A stretch of 64,000 nucleotides of DNA from JASJAR01 sp038530285 (GTDB taxonomy: Bacteria; Pseudomonadota; Alphaproteobacteria; Rhodobacterales; Rhodobacteraceae): the NCBI GenBank assembly GCA_038530285.1, contig JBCBCY010000012.1:53235-117234 (forward strand), written 5' to 3'. Positions 35,305 through 43,069 of the stretch are shown here, piece by piece. Both the position numbers and the translations under genes were made by a program. The notes below the pieces were generated by a model that made no database searches, had not been told where the DNA came from, and worked only from the letters and a program-made list of their open reading frames with translations. Numbering within the stretch: the first letter of the stretch is position 1; the number at the start of each line of letters is the position of its first letter.

Positions 35305-36926
35305 TGGCGGGCGTGATCATCATTGGTACGGGCGCATCGGCAAGCCTTGTCGCCGCGCACTACATGGAAAAAGGCAAAAAGGTTACGATGCTGGAACGCG
35401 GCATCGACAAGCCATACGCCCCCCCGCGTGTCTACGACCGCTGGTCCGAAGGCTGGACACACGGGATCGAAGACGGGCGCATGATTTCGCGCAATGCCTG
35501 GACGGGCTTGGCGGAAGACCCCGAACTGAAATTGAAGCCCGAAGGTCAATTCGACGATCTTTGCGTCATCGAAAACGTCAATCAGGACTTTGGATTTCAC
35601 TACAACATGCGCCTTGGTTACGGCGGCTCCTCCGCCATCTGGTCGGGCCGGGTCTGGCGGTTTTATGACAGCGACTTTGAAACCAAGACCCGCTTTGGGT
35701 TCGGTTTGGATTGGCCCGTCACGGCCGAGGACATGGCGCCGTTTTATGATCAGGCCGAACAGATCCTAAGTGTCAGCGGGCCCCGCGATGGGTCATGGCC
35801 TTTCCGACAGGCCTTTGTCCACGATGCGTTCGACATGACATTCCTTGACGACAAGATCGGGGGTGCGTTTGGCGATGGTTTCATGTTCTTGCCGTCTGCA
35901 AACGCCGTGAAAAACATTCATCCGCGCGATGGCGGCTGTGTGGGGGCCAAGACCTGCGTCAGCTTTTGCCCCTCCAACGCGCTGTATCGGCACTACCAGG
36001 TTCTGGAAAACTACCGCGACAAACCCGGGTTTGAAATCATCGGCGACCGGATCGTTGCGGGCTTGGGCGTGGATGAAAACGGTGCGATCAACCAAATTCA
36101 CTATGTTGCGCGCGAAACGGGCGAGGGCGTTCTGGATGTCCCCCCGGGCACACAAGTGTTTTTGTGCTGCAACACAGTCGAAAACCTGCGGATCCTGTTG
36201 AACTCTGAACGGCTCTCCGGGCAGCCGGTTGCCAACTCATCCGGCCTTTTGGGGGCGTATTTTGCCAGCCACGGTGCAACCGTGCGCGAAATTGTCATGA
36301 ACATGGGGCTGAGCCCCGGCCTTTCACGACCTTCAAACGGAGTGGGCCTGCCTCAAGATCTTGGCGATGATCGCGCGCGCGTCGGTTCGCACATGCTTGA
36401 GATTTCAAACTTCAATCATCGGCATGGATCGTCTCATCGTGCCTTCTTCAAAAAACGGCTCGAAAGCGGTCTTTGGGGGCGCGAACTCTATGAGGCTGCG
36501 GAATACCTTGACCGGTCCATTCCGGTGGCTGCGATTTTTGAGATCGAGATGCGCGAACGCAACCGCATCCGGTTGTCCGAAGCCGCTGACGATTGGGGGA
36601 TCCCGATTGCACAGGTCGATTTTGAACTGTCCGAGCGGGATCAGGCGACGTTCGAATACCTAAATGAAACGATGGACAGTGTCGCCGAGCACCCCGATTG
36701 CGACCGTGTCGGTGCTTATGGTTTTGGTCTGAACGGCAACCATCCCATGGGCGGTTACATCTCAGCCAAGACCAAGTCTGAAGGCGTCACGGACAGGACG
36801 GGCCGCACCTTTGATCACCCAAATCTTTACGTCATGGGGGGCGGGTTGTTCGCTTCGACGTCCTGTTTCAATCCGACCCTGACGATCACGGCCAACACGC
36901 TGAGGTGCCTCGATGAAATCGCATGA
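35304..36926 (+). CDS. GMC-family flavin dehydrogenase, large subunit
   Basis: This 540-residue protein is a glucose-methanol-choline family flavoprotein. The N-terminal FAD-binding motif is 'VIIIGTGASASLVAAHYMEKG' in part (G8, G10) with a following acidic residue near 31. The middle has 'GYGGSSAIWSGRVWRF' and a cysteine-rich stretch 'GGCVGAKTCVSFCPSNALYRH', and the C-terminus has 'LNGNHPMGGYISAK' and 'VMGGGLFASTSCFNPTLTI' with the catalytic His/Asn region. It lacks its own signal peptide; export probably depends on the Tat signal of the following gene. Substrate is unknown. It overlaps that gene by 14 bases. Confidence 0.85.
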   Translation: MAGVIIIGTGASASLVAAHYMEKGKKVTMLERGIDKPYAPPRVYDRWSEGWTHGIEDGRMISRNAWTGLAEDPELKLKPEGQFDDLCVIENVNQDFGFHYNMRLGYGGSSAIWSGRVWRFYDSDFETKTRFGFGLDWPVTAEDMAPFYDQAEQILSVSGPRDGSWPFRQAFVHDAFDMTFLDDKIGGAFGDGFMFLPSANAVKNIHPRDGGCVGAKTCVSFCPSNALYRHYQVLENYRDKPGFEIIGDRIVAGLGVDENGAINQIHYVARETGEGVLDVPPGTQVFLCCNTVENLRILLNSERLSGQPVANSSGLLGAYFASHGATVREIVMNMGLSPGLSRPSNGVGLPQDLGDDRARVGSHMLEISNFNHRHGSSHRAFFKKRLESGLWGRELYEAAEYLDRSIPVAAIFEIEMRERNRIRLSEAADDWGIPIAQVDFELSERDQATFEYLNETMDSVAEHPDCDRVGAYGFGLNGNHPMGGYISAKTKSEGVTDRTGRTFDHPNLYVMGGGLFASTSCFNPTLTITANTLRCLDEIA

Positions 36927-37389
36927 TGCAATGACCCGTCGTGGACTGCTGTCGGGCATTATGGCGGCAGGCGCATGGGCGACGGCCCCGCGCACCGTTT
37001 TCGCCCTTGGCGCCGTTGGTGGCACCGGGCCGGGGTGGCATGCCGCCCTGGGCTGGACGCTTGTGCCTTTGGAAACGGACGAACACTTTACCGCATGGGA
37101 TGACGTCTGGCCGCGCATTCGCCAAGGAGACCTCTGGCTTGACCGCTTTCGAAAGCCGCTGCTGGCTGACGCGGCTGACCTAAAGCTCGCAGATGCCGAG
37201 GCGTCGATCGCCGCGCTCTTGAACGCGCGCCATGCAGACGAGATGACCGCGTTTTTGACGCGTACGTATTTCCACGTGAGCAACAACGAAACACTGATGC
37301 GCATCATATTTCCCGATGGTGCATTTCGCGTTGGCCGCGCTGCCCCCGCGATCCTTGAGAAATGGGGCTATCTTGACAATGAGGCTTAG
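36913..37389 (+). CDS. Tat-exported small subunit of the GMC dehydrogenase
   Basis: The 158-residue protein starts with a twin-arginine signal ('MTRRGLLSGIMAAGAWATA', Arg9 and Arg10), followed by a small helical domain of about 125 residues. Comparable small subunits in fructose, sorbitol and gluconate dehydrogenases carry the Tat signal and escort the flavoprotein across the membrane. The gene overlaps the GMC gene and follows the cytochrome gene, completing the three-part complex. I assign it from this context; the sequence itself has no catalytic motif. The internal ATG six codons in is an alternative start. Confidence 0.72.
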   Translation: MKSHDAMTRRGLLSGIMAAGAWATAPRTVFALGAVGGTGPGWHAALGWTLVPLETDEHFTAWDDVWPRIRQGDLWLDRFRKPLLADAADLKLADAEASIAALLNARHADEMTAFLTRTYFHVSNNETLMRIIFPDGAFRVGRAAPAILEKWGYLDNEA

Positions 37390-37401
37390 ACCGTTGCGCG
37401 G

Positions 37402-37430
37402 TTGACGTCTTTGGCACAGGAAATTAGGAC
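37402..37430 (+). promoter_or_regulatory. Promoter of tRNA-Thr
   Basis: TTGACG and TAGGAC are separated by 17 bases, and the -10 ends ten bases before the mature tRNA, as expected for a stable-RNA promoter. The -10 matches only half of the consensus, as is common in Rhodobacterales. Confidence 0.6.
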
Positions 37431-37439
37431 GGCTCGGTG

Positions 37440-37515
37440 GCCGCTGTAGCTCAGATGGTAGAGCACGTCATTCGTAATGATGGGGTCGGGGGTTCGAGTC
37501 CCTTCAGCGGCACCA
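37440..37515 (+). tRNA. tRNA-Thr (CGT)
   Basis: The 76 bases fold into a full cloverleaf. The acceptor stem GCCGCTG pairs with CAGCGGC, the D-stem is GCTC/GAGC, the anticodon stem is CGTCA/TGATG with loop TTCGTAA (anticodon CGT, reading ACG), and the T-arm is GGGGG/CCCTT with loop TTCGAGT. Discriminator A and an encoded CCA follow. This Thr tRNA decodes an ANN codon and so is a substrate of the TsaD/TsaE pathway also in this window. No integrase or duplicated tRNA end is visible nearby. Confidence 0.97.
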
Positions 37516-37630
37516 ACACCGTCCACAGTGACCAATTTGAAGTTTTTTGGTGGTTTCGGGCAGTGACGCGCCAGCCGGACTTCAAAAGCGATAAACGACA
37601 GGGCTAAGCAACACGGCGCGGCAACCTGTG

Positions 37631-38311
37631 CTAGTCGTCAAAATAGGCTTTGTGCGTGGTATAAATTGCGTCAATCGTTGGCGTCAGACGATCCAAGTGC
37701 GTGCGCAGCACCTCATCAGCTCTGCCCGTTTGCCCGTCAAACAGAGCCTCAAGCAGCGTTTGGTGATCTTCATACAAAACGACCATCGCTTCCTTGCTGG
37801 TCAGCGCGAGCATGCACAGCCGATCAACTTGCGCCTTGTTCGCCGCGATAATGTCGAACGCGAAGGCTTGTTTTGCCGACGCGCAAAGCAATTCATGAAA
37901 CCGGTAATCGAGATCGTGAAAAAGGCTGACCTTTTCGGCGGCAATCGCATCCGCCTGTTCGCGCAGGTTTGCCTTAAGAGCCGCATCCACAGCGGTATCG
38001 CGATCGCGGCTTACCGTGCGGACGACTTCCAGTTCCACAGCGGCCCGCACAAAGCGCGCATTTGCGATAAGCTGTCGCGAGAACGGCCGGACCACCGTGG
38101 CTCTTTGCGGCCGCACCAAAAGCAAGTTGAGGTTAGCAAGCCGCGAAAACGCTTCGCGTACGGGCTGTCTTGAGACGCCAAAAGACTTGGCAACATCGGT
38201 TTCAGATATTTTCGTCCCCGGAAGCAATTTAAGGCGCGTGATTTGTTCGTACAATTCGTCGAACACAACATCGCTGCTTGTCGTACGATCGAGGGTTCCC
38301 AAGGCTGCCAT
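37631..38311 (-). CDS. GntR family regulator with FCD domain (UxuR-like)
   Basis: The 226-residue repressor-type protein has an N-terminal winged helix (about 12-78, 'SETDVAKSFGVSRQPVREAFSRL') and a C-terminal FCD ligand-binding domain (about 85-210) with metal-ligand-like residues in 'DLDYRFHELL' and 'EDHQTLLEALF'. This FadR/UxuR subgroup often controls hexuronate genes. It is divergent from the TRAP transporter and mannonate dehydratase operon, and two 12-base palindrome-like sites lie between them, so it probably represses this operon until a sugar-acid metabolite binds. Confidence 0.88.
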   Translation of the reverse strand: MAALGTLDRTTSSDVVFDELYEQITRLKLLPGTKISETDVAKSFGVSRQPVREAFSRLANLNLLLVRPQRATVVRPFSRQLIANARFVRAAVELEVVRTVSRDRDTAVDAALKANLREQADAIAAEKVSLFHDLDYRFHELLCASAKQAFAFDIIAANKAQVDRLCMLALTSKEAMVVLYEDHQTLLEALFDGQTGRADEVLRTHLDRLTPTIDAIYTTHKAYFDD

Positions 38312-38375
38312 TTAAGCGATTCCAAGCTTCATGCATCGAAGTGTGCCAGAGTTGGAGCGAATCGCAAAGGACGAT

Positions 38376-38387
38376 TTAGTACACAAG
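38376..38387. promoter_or_regulatory. Operator-like site 1 (GntR)
   Basis: TTAGTACACAAG matches site 2 at 10 of 12 positions and resembles the pseudo-palindromic TTGTATACAA sites bound by FCD-type GntR repressors of hexuronate genes. It lies 65 bases upstream of the GntR start. Confidence 0.5.
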
Positions 38388-38457
38388 ATGTGAGAGATCA
38401 CATTGTTCAGAAACGAAAAAATACACTGTTTAGGCTGTGCGATAAGATTTCCGTTGA

Positions 38458-38469
38458 CTAGTATACAAG
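38458..38469. promoter_or_regulatory. Operator-like site 2 (GntR)
   Basis: CTAGTATACAAG is centred on the palindrome GTATAC and matches site 1 at 10 of 12 positions. It overlaps a possible -35 (TTGACT), a position suited to repression of the dctP operon. Confidence 0.55.
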
Positions 38470-38646
38470 TTTATCGTTGGCTGGACGGACGAAGACAGCA
38501 GGGTGACTGCGCCGTCAGGAGGAAAGCGCGACGCCACAATTCGGGCGACCGCGTTGCCGACGGCACAGACCGCAAATTTTGAGAACCAATCCCGGCCATA
38601 ACCGGCTGGCGACATAGACGACTTGGACCAGATCTGGGAGGATACA

Positions 38647-39630
38647 ATGATCCAACTTTCACTGAAAACCATGGTGGCTGCGGCAGCTTTGCTTGGCACC
38701 GTTTCGGTTGCATCCGCAGATGTCATACTGCGTGGTGCAAGCATGTTCGACGAAGAGCATTCCTTCACCAAAACGTTGCGCGAATTCGAACGGCTGGTGG
38801 CCGAAAAGTACAGCGGCGAGGTTGAATTCGATCTGCGTCTGAACGGCGAACTCGGTGTTGAAAGCGACTACGTCACCTACCTGAACCAGGGTGTGGCGGT
38901 TGATTATACCATCCTTGCTCCATCCAACATGGCGGTGTTTTCGGACTCCATCCCGCTGATGGACATGCCGTTTCTCTTCCGCGATCTGGACCATTGGAAC
39001 GCGGTTTTGTCTTCAGATGCTTTTGCGCCGCTTGAAGCTGATCTGCGGGACGCTGCAGGCATCGTTATCGTGGGGTATCACGGCGGCGGGGTGCGCAATC
39101 TTGCCTCGGCCGCGCCGATCACCAATATGGACGAGCTGGCCGATCACCGCATGCGCGTGATGGGGGCCCCCATTCAGGCGCAGACCTTTGATGCAGTGGG
39201 CGCCGCACCATCTGCGATTGCCTACAATGAGGTCTATAATGCCATCCAAACCGGCGTGATCGCGGGCTTCGAGAATGAAGCGGCCTCCATCCAGAACCTC
39301 AAGTTCTACGAAGTGGCGCCGCATATCTCGCTGACGCAGCACACGATCACCGTGCGCCCCATCGTGATGTCGGCCAAAACGTTCGACGGACTTGATGCCG
39401 AACTGCAAGCCGCAATCCTGGCCGCAGGTGCTGAAGCCGGTGCCTTTGGTCGCGCGCTGGAAAGCGGAGCCGATGGTGAGATCCTGAAGGCAATGGCGGA
39501 CGCCGGACAGATCGAGATCCACGACTTTGTGGGTCGCGAGAAGATGCTTGAGCTCGTGCAGCCTGTGCAGGATGCCTATGCCGAAGAACTCGGTGCGACT
39601 GAGTTGCTCGAAAACGTTCGCGGAATGTAA
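38647..39630 (+). CDS. dctP: TRAP transporter substrate-binding protein DctP
   Basis: This 327-residue periplasmic protein begins with a signal peptide (about 1-24, 'MVAAAALLGTVSVASA') and has the DctP fold with 'YLNQGVAVDYTILAPSNMAV', 'IVIVGYHGGGVRNLAS' and the Arg-containing 'HRMRVMGAPIQAQTFDAVGA', where the arginine binds the substrate carboxylate in this family. With UxuA downstream it probably captures a hexuronate or aldonate. ATG at 38647 follows GGGAGGA. It is the first gene of the divergent operon opposite GntR. Confidence 0.92.
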   Translation: MIQLSLKTMVAAAALLGTVSVASADVILRGASMFDEEHSFTKTLREFERLVAEKYSGEVEFDLRLNGELGVESDYVTYLNQGVAVDYTILAPSNMAVFSDSIPLMDMPFLFRDLDHWNAVLSSDAFAPLEADLRDAAGIVIVGYHGGGVRNLASAAPITNMDELADHRMRVMGAPIQAQTFDAVGAAPSAIAYNEVYNAIQTGVIAGFENEAASIQNLKFYEVAPHISLTQHTITVRPIVMSAKTFDGLDAELQAAILAAGAEAGAFGRALESGADGEILKAMADAGQIEIHDFVGREKMLELVQPVQDAYAEELGATELLENVRGM

Positions 39631-39724
39631 CCTCCCTGCTGACGGGCGGCGCGGGTTTCCAAACCGCCCGTTGGCACCTTAATTGACGCGGTTGGCCGCG
39701 CCACACCGCGATTTGGGGCTGGTT

Positions 39725-40219
39725 ATGCTTGGAAGATTTCTCGAAAAATTTTGTGTGGGCTTGCGCATCTTGCTGGGTGTGATGATGGGCGCTCTGGCGA
39801 TCCCGGTCGCAATGCAGGTGATCTCGCGCTACACTGGACTGATCCCAACCTACCTGTGGACAGAAGAGCTTGCGACCTTTCTGTTTGTCTGGATCGTGAT
39901 GATTGGTTCGATCGTCGCGGTCTGGGACAGGACCCATTTTGATGTGCGTATCACGCGCGATGCGACAGGCCCGTTGGCAAAATTGCTGCAAGACGGGGTG
40001 GTTCATGTGGGGATCATGATCTTCGGCGCACTCTTTTTCTTCTATGGGTTTGAATATACTGAATTCGGGTCCAATCAACGCTCGGTGATGATGCGCGCAA
40101 ACCTCGCAATCACCCATGTGTCTGTCCCGATTGCGGGTGGCTTTTGGTTCTTGTTCGCAGGCTACCGATTGTTCGAATCTATCGCTGAGTTTCGCAATCC
40201 AGAGCGGTCTGCGTCATGA
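39725..40219 (+). CDS. dctQ: TRAP transporter small permease DctQ
   Basis: The 164-residue protein has four membrane helices (about 10-32, 48-68, 88-108 and 128-148) and the DctQ signature 'VISRYTGLIPTYLWTEELATFLFVW' in part. DctQ pairs with DctM to form the sodium-coupled TRAP transporter membrane unit. I start at the ATG at 39725 rather than an upstream GTG/ATG frame because the first helix begins there. Its end overlaps dctM by four bases. Confidence 0.9.
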   Translation: MLGRFLEKFCVGLRILLGVMMGALAIPVAMQVISRYTGLIPTYLWTEELATFLFVWIVMIGSIVAVWDRTHFDVRITRDATGPLAKLLQDGVVHVGIMIFGALFFFYGFEYTEFGSNQRSVMMRANLAITHVSVPIAGGFWFLFAGYRLFESIAEFRNPERSAS

Positions 40220-41526
40220 TCTTGGAAACCGGCACCGCCGCGACCATGCTGATCGTGGTGTTCTTGATCCTGGTCTTCATCCGTATTCCGGTTGCCTTCG
40301 CGCTGGGTCTGTCGACCATTCCCGTCGTTCTGCTTGAGTTGCGGCTGACGCCCTTCATCGTGCTTGACCGGATGTTTCAATCCTACAACTCGTTTATCCT
40401 GCTGGCTGTCCCGTTCTTCTTGCTGGCGGCCAACCTGATGAATTCGGGCAAGGTCACGGACCGGCTGATTGAGCTTGCGCGGGTTCTCACAGGATGGATG
40501 CCGGGCGGGCTTGGTCATGTGAATGTGGCCGTGTCGATGCTGTTTGCAGGGATTTCGGGATCCTCAACCGCGGATGCGGCAGGCATCGGGAAAATCCTGA
40601 TCCCGGCGATGCAGAAAGAAGGCTACGACACCCGTTTTGCCGTCGCGATCACGGCGTGTTCGTCGGTGATGGGTGTGATCATTCCGCCGTCGATCCTGAT
40701 GATCGTCTGGGGTGGGGTGATGCAAGTGTCGGTCGGGGCGCTGTTTCTGGGCGGTGCGGTCCCCGGATTGATGATTGGTCTGGCCCTGATGGCAACGGTT
40801 TACGGTTTTGCCAAAGCCCGGAATTACCCCGTGACCGCGAGCCCGAATTGGGGTGAGTTCTGGGCCGCATGGAAGGGCGCTGCGCTCGCTCTGTTGACGC
40901 CGGTCTTTGTGATCGGCGGTATTGTGGGCGGCCTTGTGACCCCGACAGAAAGCGCCATCATCGCGGCGGGCTATGCATTGATCCTTGGCATGTTCGTCTA
41001 CCGAACCGTGACACCAAAGGATCTTGGCGGCATTCTTTATGACACGGCCCGTTTCGCCGCGATCTCACTCTTTGCGATCGGCACGGCCTCGGCCTTTGGC
41101 TGGTTGTTGTCGTTTTACAATGCGCCGCGCCTGATCGTGAGCATTCTGACCGCTTGGGAGTTCGGACCTTTCGGCACCGCGATGCTGATTGCAGCGCTGT
41201 TCTTGGTCTTTGGTCTTTTCATTGATGCGATCCCGACGATCATTATTCTTGGCACAGTGTTGATGCCCGTCGCTCAGGCCGGCGGGGTCGATCCGATTGC
41301 CTTTGCGATCATTGGTATCGTTTCACTCGCTTTCGGGCTGGTCACACCGCCCTATGGGTTGTGCTTGCTGATCTCAGCAGCGATTGGCGGGCTGAATGTC
41401 GTGCAGGTTCTGCGTGAGGTCGTGCTGATCCTCGCCCCCATGCTGGCTATTCTGATCGTCCTTGCGGCCTTCCCCGAAATCATTCTTTGGCTGCCAAAGA
41501 CGGTGATGCCCGGCGCCTTTCGATAA
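40216..41526 (+). CDS. dctM: TRAP transporter large permease DctM
   Basis: DctM is the large transport subunit with 12 or so helices. The 436-residue product has the family start 'TAATMLIVVFLILVFIRIPVA', 'AVPFFLLAANLMNSGKVTDRL', 'GISGSSTADAAGIGKILIPAM' and 'PTIIILGTVLMPVAQAGGVDP'. It starts in an ATGA overlap with dctQ. The next intact gene, uxuA, begins 173 bases further on, after the degraded dehydrogenase remnant. Confidence 0.95.
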   Translation: MILETGTAATMLIVVFLILVFIRIPVAFALGLSTIPVVLLELRLTPFIVLDRMFQSYNSFILLAVPFFLLAANLMNSGKVTDRLIELARVLTGWMPGGLGHVNVAVSMLFAGISGSSTADAAGIGKILIPAMQKEGYDTRFAVAITACSSVMGVIIPPSILMIVWGGVMQVSVGALFLGGAVPGLMIGLALMATVYGFAKARNYPVTASPNWGEFWAAWKGAALALLTPVFVIGGIVGGLVTPTESAIIAAGYALILGMFVYRTVTPKDLGGILYDTARFAAISLFAIGTASAFGWLLSFYNAPRLIVSILTAWEFGPFGTAMLIAALFLVFGLFIDAIPTIIILGTVLMPVAQAGGVDPIAFAIIGIVSLAFGLVTPPYGLCLLISAAIGGLNVVQVLREVVLILAPMLAILIVLAAFPEIILWLPKTVMPGAFR

Positions 41527-41604
41527 TACTGCGCATGGCGATGAGCCGCCAGCACGCCGTCTCAGCCACGCGAGTTTGCGGCTTTGCACCAAGGAAGGAC
41601 CGAC

Positions 41605-41684
41605 ATGAAATTCGCAGGCAAACCGCGTGCGTGACCGGTGCGGGGACGACCATTGATCTCTACAGTGGGATGCTGTTGTCATAA
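41605..41684 (+). pseudogene. Internally deleted short-chain dehydrogenase remnant
   Basis: A good ribosome-binding site (AAGGAAGGAC) precedes ATG 41605 and an SDR-like start 'MKFAGK'. After a one-base frame slip the Rossmann start continues as 'TACVTGAG', then joins directly to a sequence that looks like an SDR C-terminus, 'TTIDLYSGMLLS' and a TAA. So about 25 codons of an expected 250 remain: both ends with the middle missing. In related uronate loci an SDR oxidoreductase stands at this place, between the TRAP genes and uxuA. A short 'VTG' repeat at both ends of an SDR could have promoted the deletion. The reading in the actual frame stops after nine codons at 41634. Confidence 0.62.
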
Positions 41685-41699
41685 ACGAAAGGAGCGCGC

Positions 41700-42902
41700 A
41701 TGAAGCAGACTTGGCGTTGGTTCGGCCCGTCCGATGACATCTCCATCGCGGAAATCCGGCAAACCGGAGCCACCGGGATCGTTTCTGCGTTGCATCATGT
41801 GCCAACCGGCGAGATCTGGTCGGTTGATGACATACAAACGCGCCAGCGCGAGATTGAACGCCCCGATGGCGTCGCCTCTGGCCTGACCTGGGATGTCGTT
41901 GAAAGCGTCCCGGTGTCCGAAGCCATCAAAACCCAGACGGGTCCGGTCAAGCAACATTTCGACGCTTACAGGGAAAGCCTGCGAAATCTGGCCAGCTGCG
42001 GCATCACCTGTGTCTGCTACAACTTCATGCCGGTGCTGGACTGGACGCGCACTGATCTGGGCTACCGATTGCCCCATGGCGGTCTTGCGATGCGGTTTGA
42101 TCTTGTGGATTTCATCGCGTTCGATTGCTTCATTCTGGAAAGGAGAGATGCGGCTGAGGATTATGGCGCCGATATCCTGGATGTGGCGCGCGCCCGCTTT
42201 GCGCAGCTTGACGATAGAGAAAAACGGTGCCTGTCGAACACCGTCGTTGCCGGTTTGCCCGGGGCAAACGATGCCTGGTCGCTTGGCGATGTTAAGCGCC
42301 AGCTAAGGGCCTACGCCGGCATGACCCGCCAACAGCTCCGGTCCAACCTTATCGACTTCCTGACTGAAATCGTTCCGACCGCAGAAGCGCTGGGCATCCG
42401 TTTGTGCTGCCACCCCGATGATCCACCGTTTCCGTTATTGGGCTTGCCGCGGATATTGTCTTCGCAGGCCGATTACGCAGCGGTCCTTGGCGCGGTGGAC
42501 AGTTCGGCCAACGGGGCAACGTTTTGCACCGGATCGCTCGGTGTCGCAGAAGATTTCGATCCGGTGTCGTTTATCCAGAACCACGGGGACCGGATCCACT
42601 TCGTGCATCTGCGCAATACCCTGCGACTTGGGTCCAGCGATGGTGATCGTCACAGTTTCTATGAAGCCGAACATCTGGCAGGTGATACCGACATGGTTGC
42701 CACGATCCGCTGCCTGATCGCCGAAGAACTGCGTCGGCAATCGGCCGGACGGACCGACGTTGAAATCCCGATGCGACCCGACCATGGTCATGCATTGCTG
42801 AGTGATCTTGAGACATCTACTCAGCCAGGCTACCCGTTGATCGGCCGGATGCGTGGCCTTGCAGAGCTTCGTGGTGTAATGGCTGCCAGTGCGGCGCGCT
42901 GA
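41700..42902 (+). CDS. uxuA: Mannonate dehydratase
   Basis: UxuA dehydrates D-mannonate to 2-keto-3-deoxygluconate in hexuronate breakdown. The 400-residue protein is clear from 'MKQTWRWFGPSDDISIAEIR', 'GATGIVSALHHVPTGEIWS', 'TCVCYNFMPVLDWTRTDL', the metal-ligand region 'RLCCHPDDPPFPLLGLPRI', 'HFVHLRNTLRLG' in sense, and 'PDHGHALLSDLE'. GAAAGGAG precedes the ATG. It is the third working function of the GntR/TRAP operon; uxaC, an active mannonate oxidoreductase, kdgK and kdgA are not in the window. Confidence 0.95.
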   Translation: MKQTWRWFGPSDDISIAEIRQTGATGIVSALHHVPTGEIWSVDDIQTRQREIERPDGVASGLTWDVVESVPVSEAIKTQTGPVKQHFDAYRESLRNLASCGITCVCYNFMPVLDWTRTDLGYRLPHGGLAMRFDLVDFIAFDCFILERRDAAEDYGADILDVARARFAQLDDREKRCLSNTVVAGLPGANDAWSLGDVKRQLRAYAGMTRQQLRSNLIDFLTEIVPTAEALGIRLCCHPDDPPFPLLGLPRILSSQADYAAVLGAVDSSANGATFCTGSLGVAEDFDPVSFIQNHGDRIHFVHLRNTLRLGSSDGDRHSFYEAEHLAGDTDMVATIRCLIAEELRRQSAGRTDVEIPMRPDHGHALLSDLETSTQPGYPLIGRMRGLAELRGVMAASAAR

Positions 42903-43069
42903 GGTCGCATTGCCCAAAACACAGCCGTTCGCGATTTGATTTTCACTCCAGCGCCACAAGACCTCGCGCCCGGCTTTGGGTTGGCACTGTGCAGAGCGTT
43001 TGCTAGGCCAACAAAAGGCGCAGCGCGGGTTTCTGATCCGGCGATCACATATCCTGGGAGGGTCCTGAT
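42903..43069. other. Intergenic region before the lyxose isomerase-like gene
   Basis: These 167 bases between uxuA and the next gene show no gene, terminator or clear promoter. They end with a good ribosome-binding site, CTGGGAGGG. A separate promoter for the isomerase is possible. Confidence 0.35.

Larger units (their letters stand above)
38312..38646. other. Divergent regulatory region of the sugar-acid locus
   Basis: These 335 bases lie between the GntR gene and dctP. They hold two similar operator-like sites about 82 bases apart and an AT-richer stretch (38395-38475), clearly different from the GC-rich coding DNA around it. A TTGACT at 38454 overlaps the second site and may be a -35 element; I could not find a convincing -10 with it. 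Nothing else is recognisable. Confidence 0.55.

Noticed and set aside
37440..37630. tRNA-Thr as an integration site for the accessory region 37.6-48 kb.
   Set aside because: No duplicated tRNA 3' end, integrase or mobility gene is visible.
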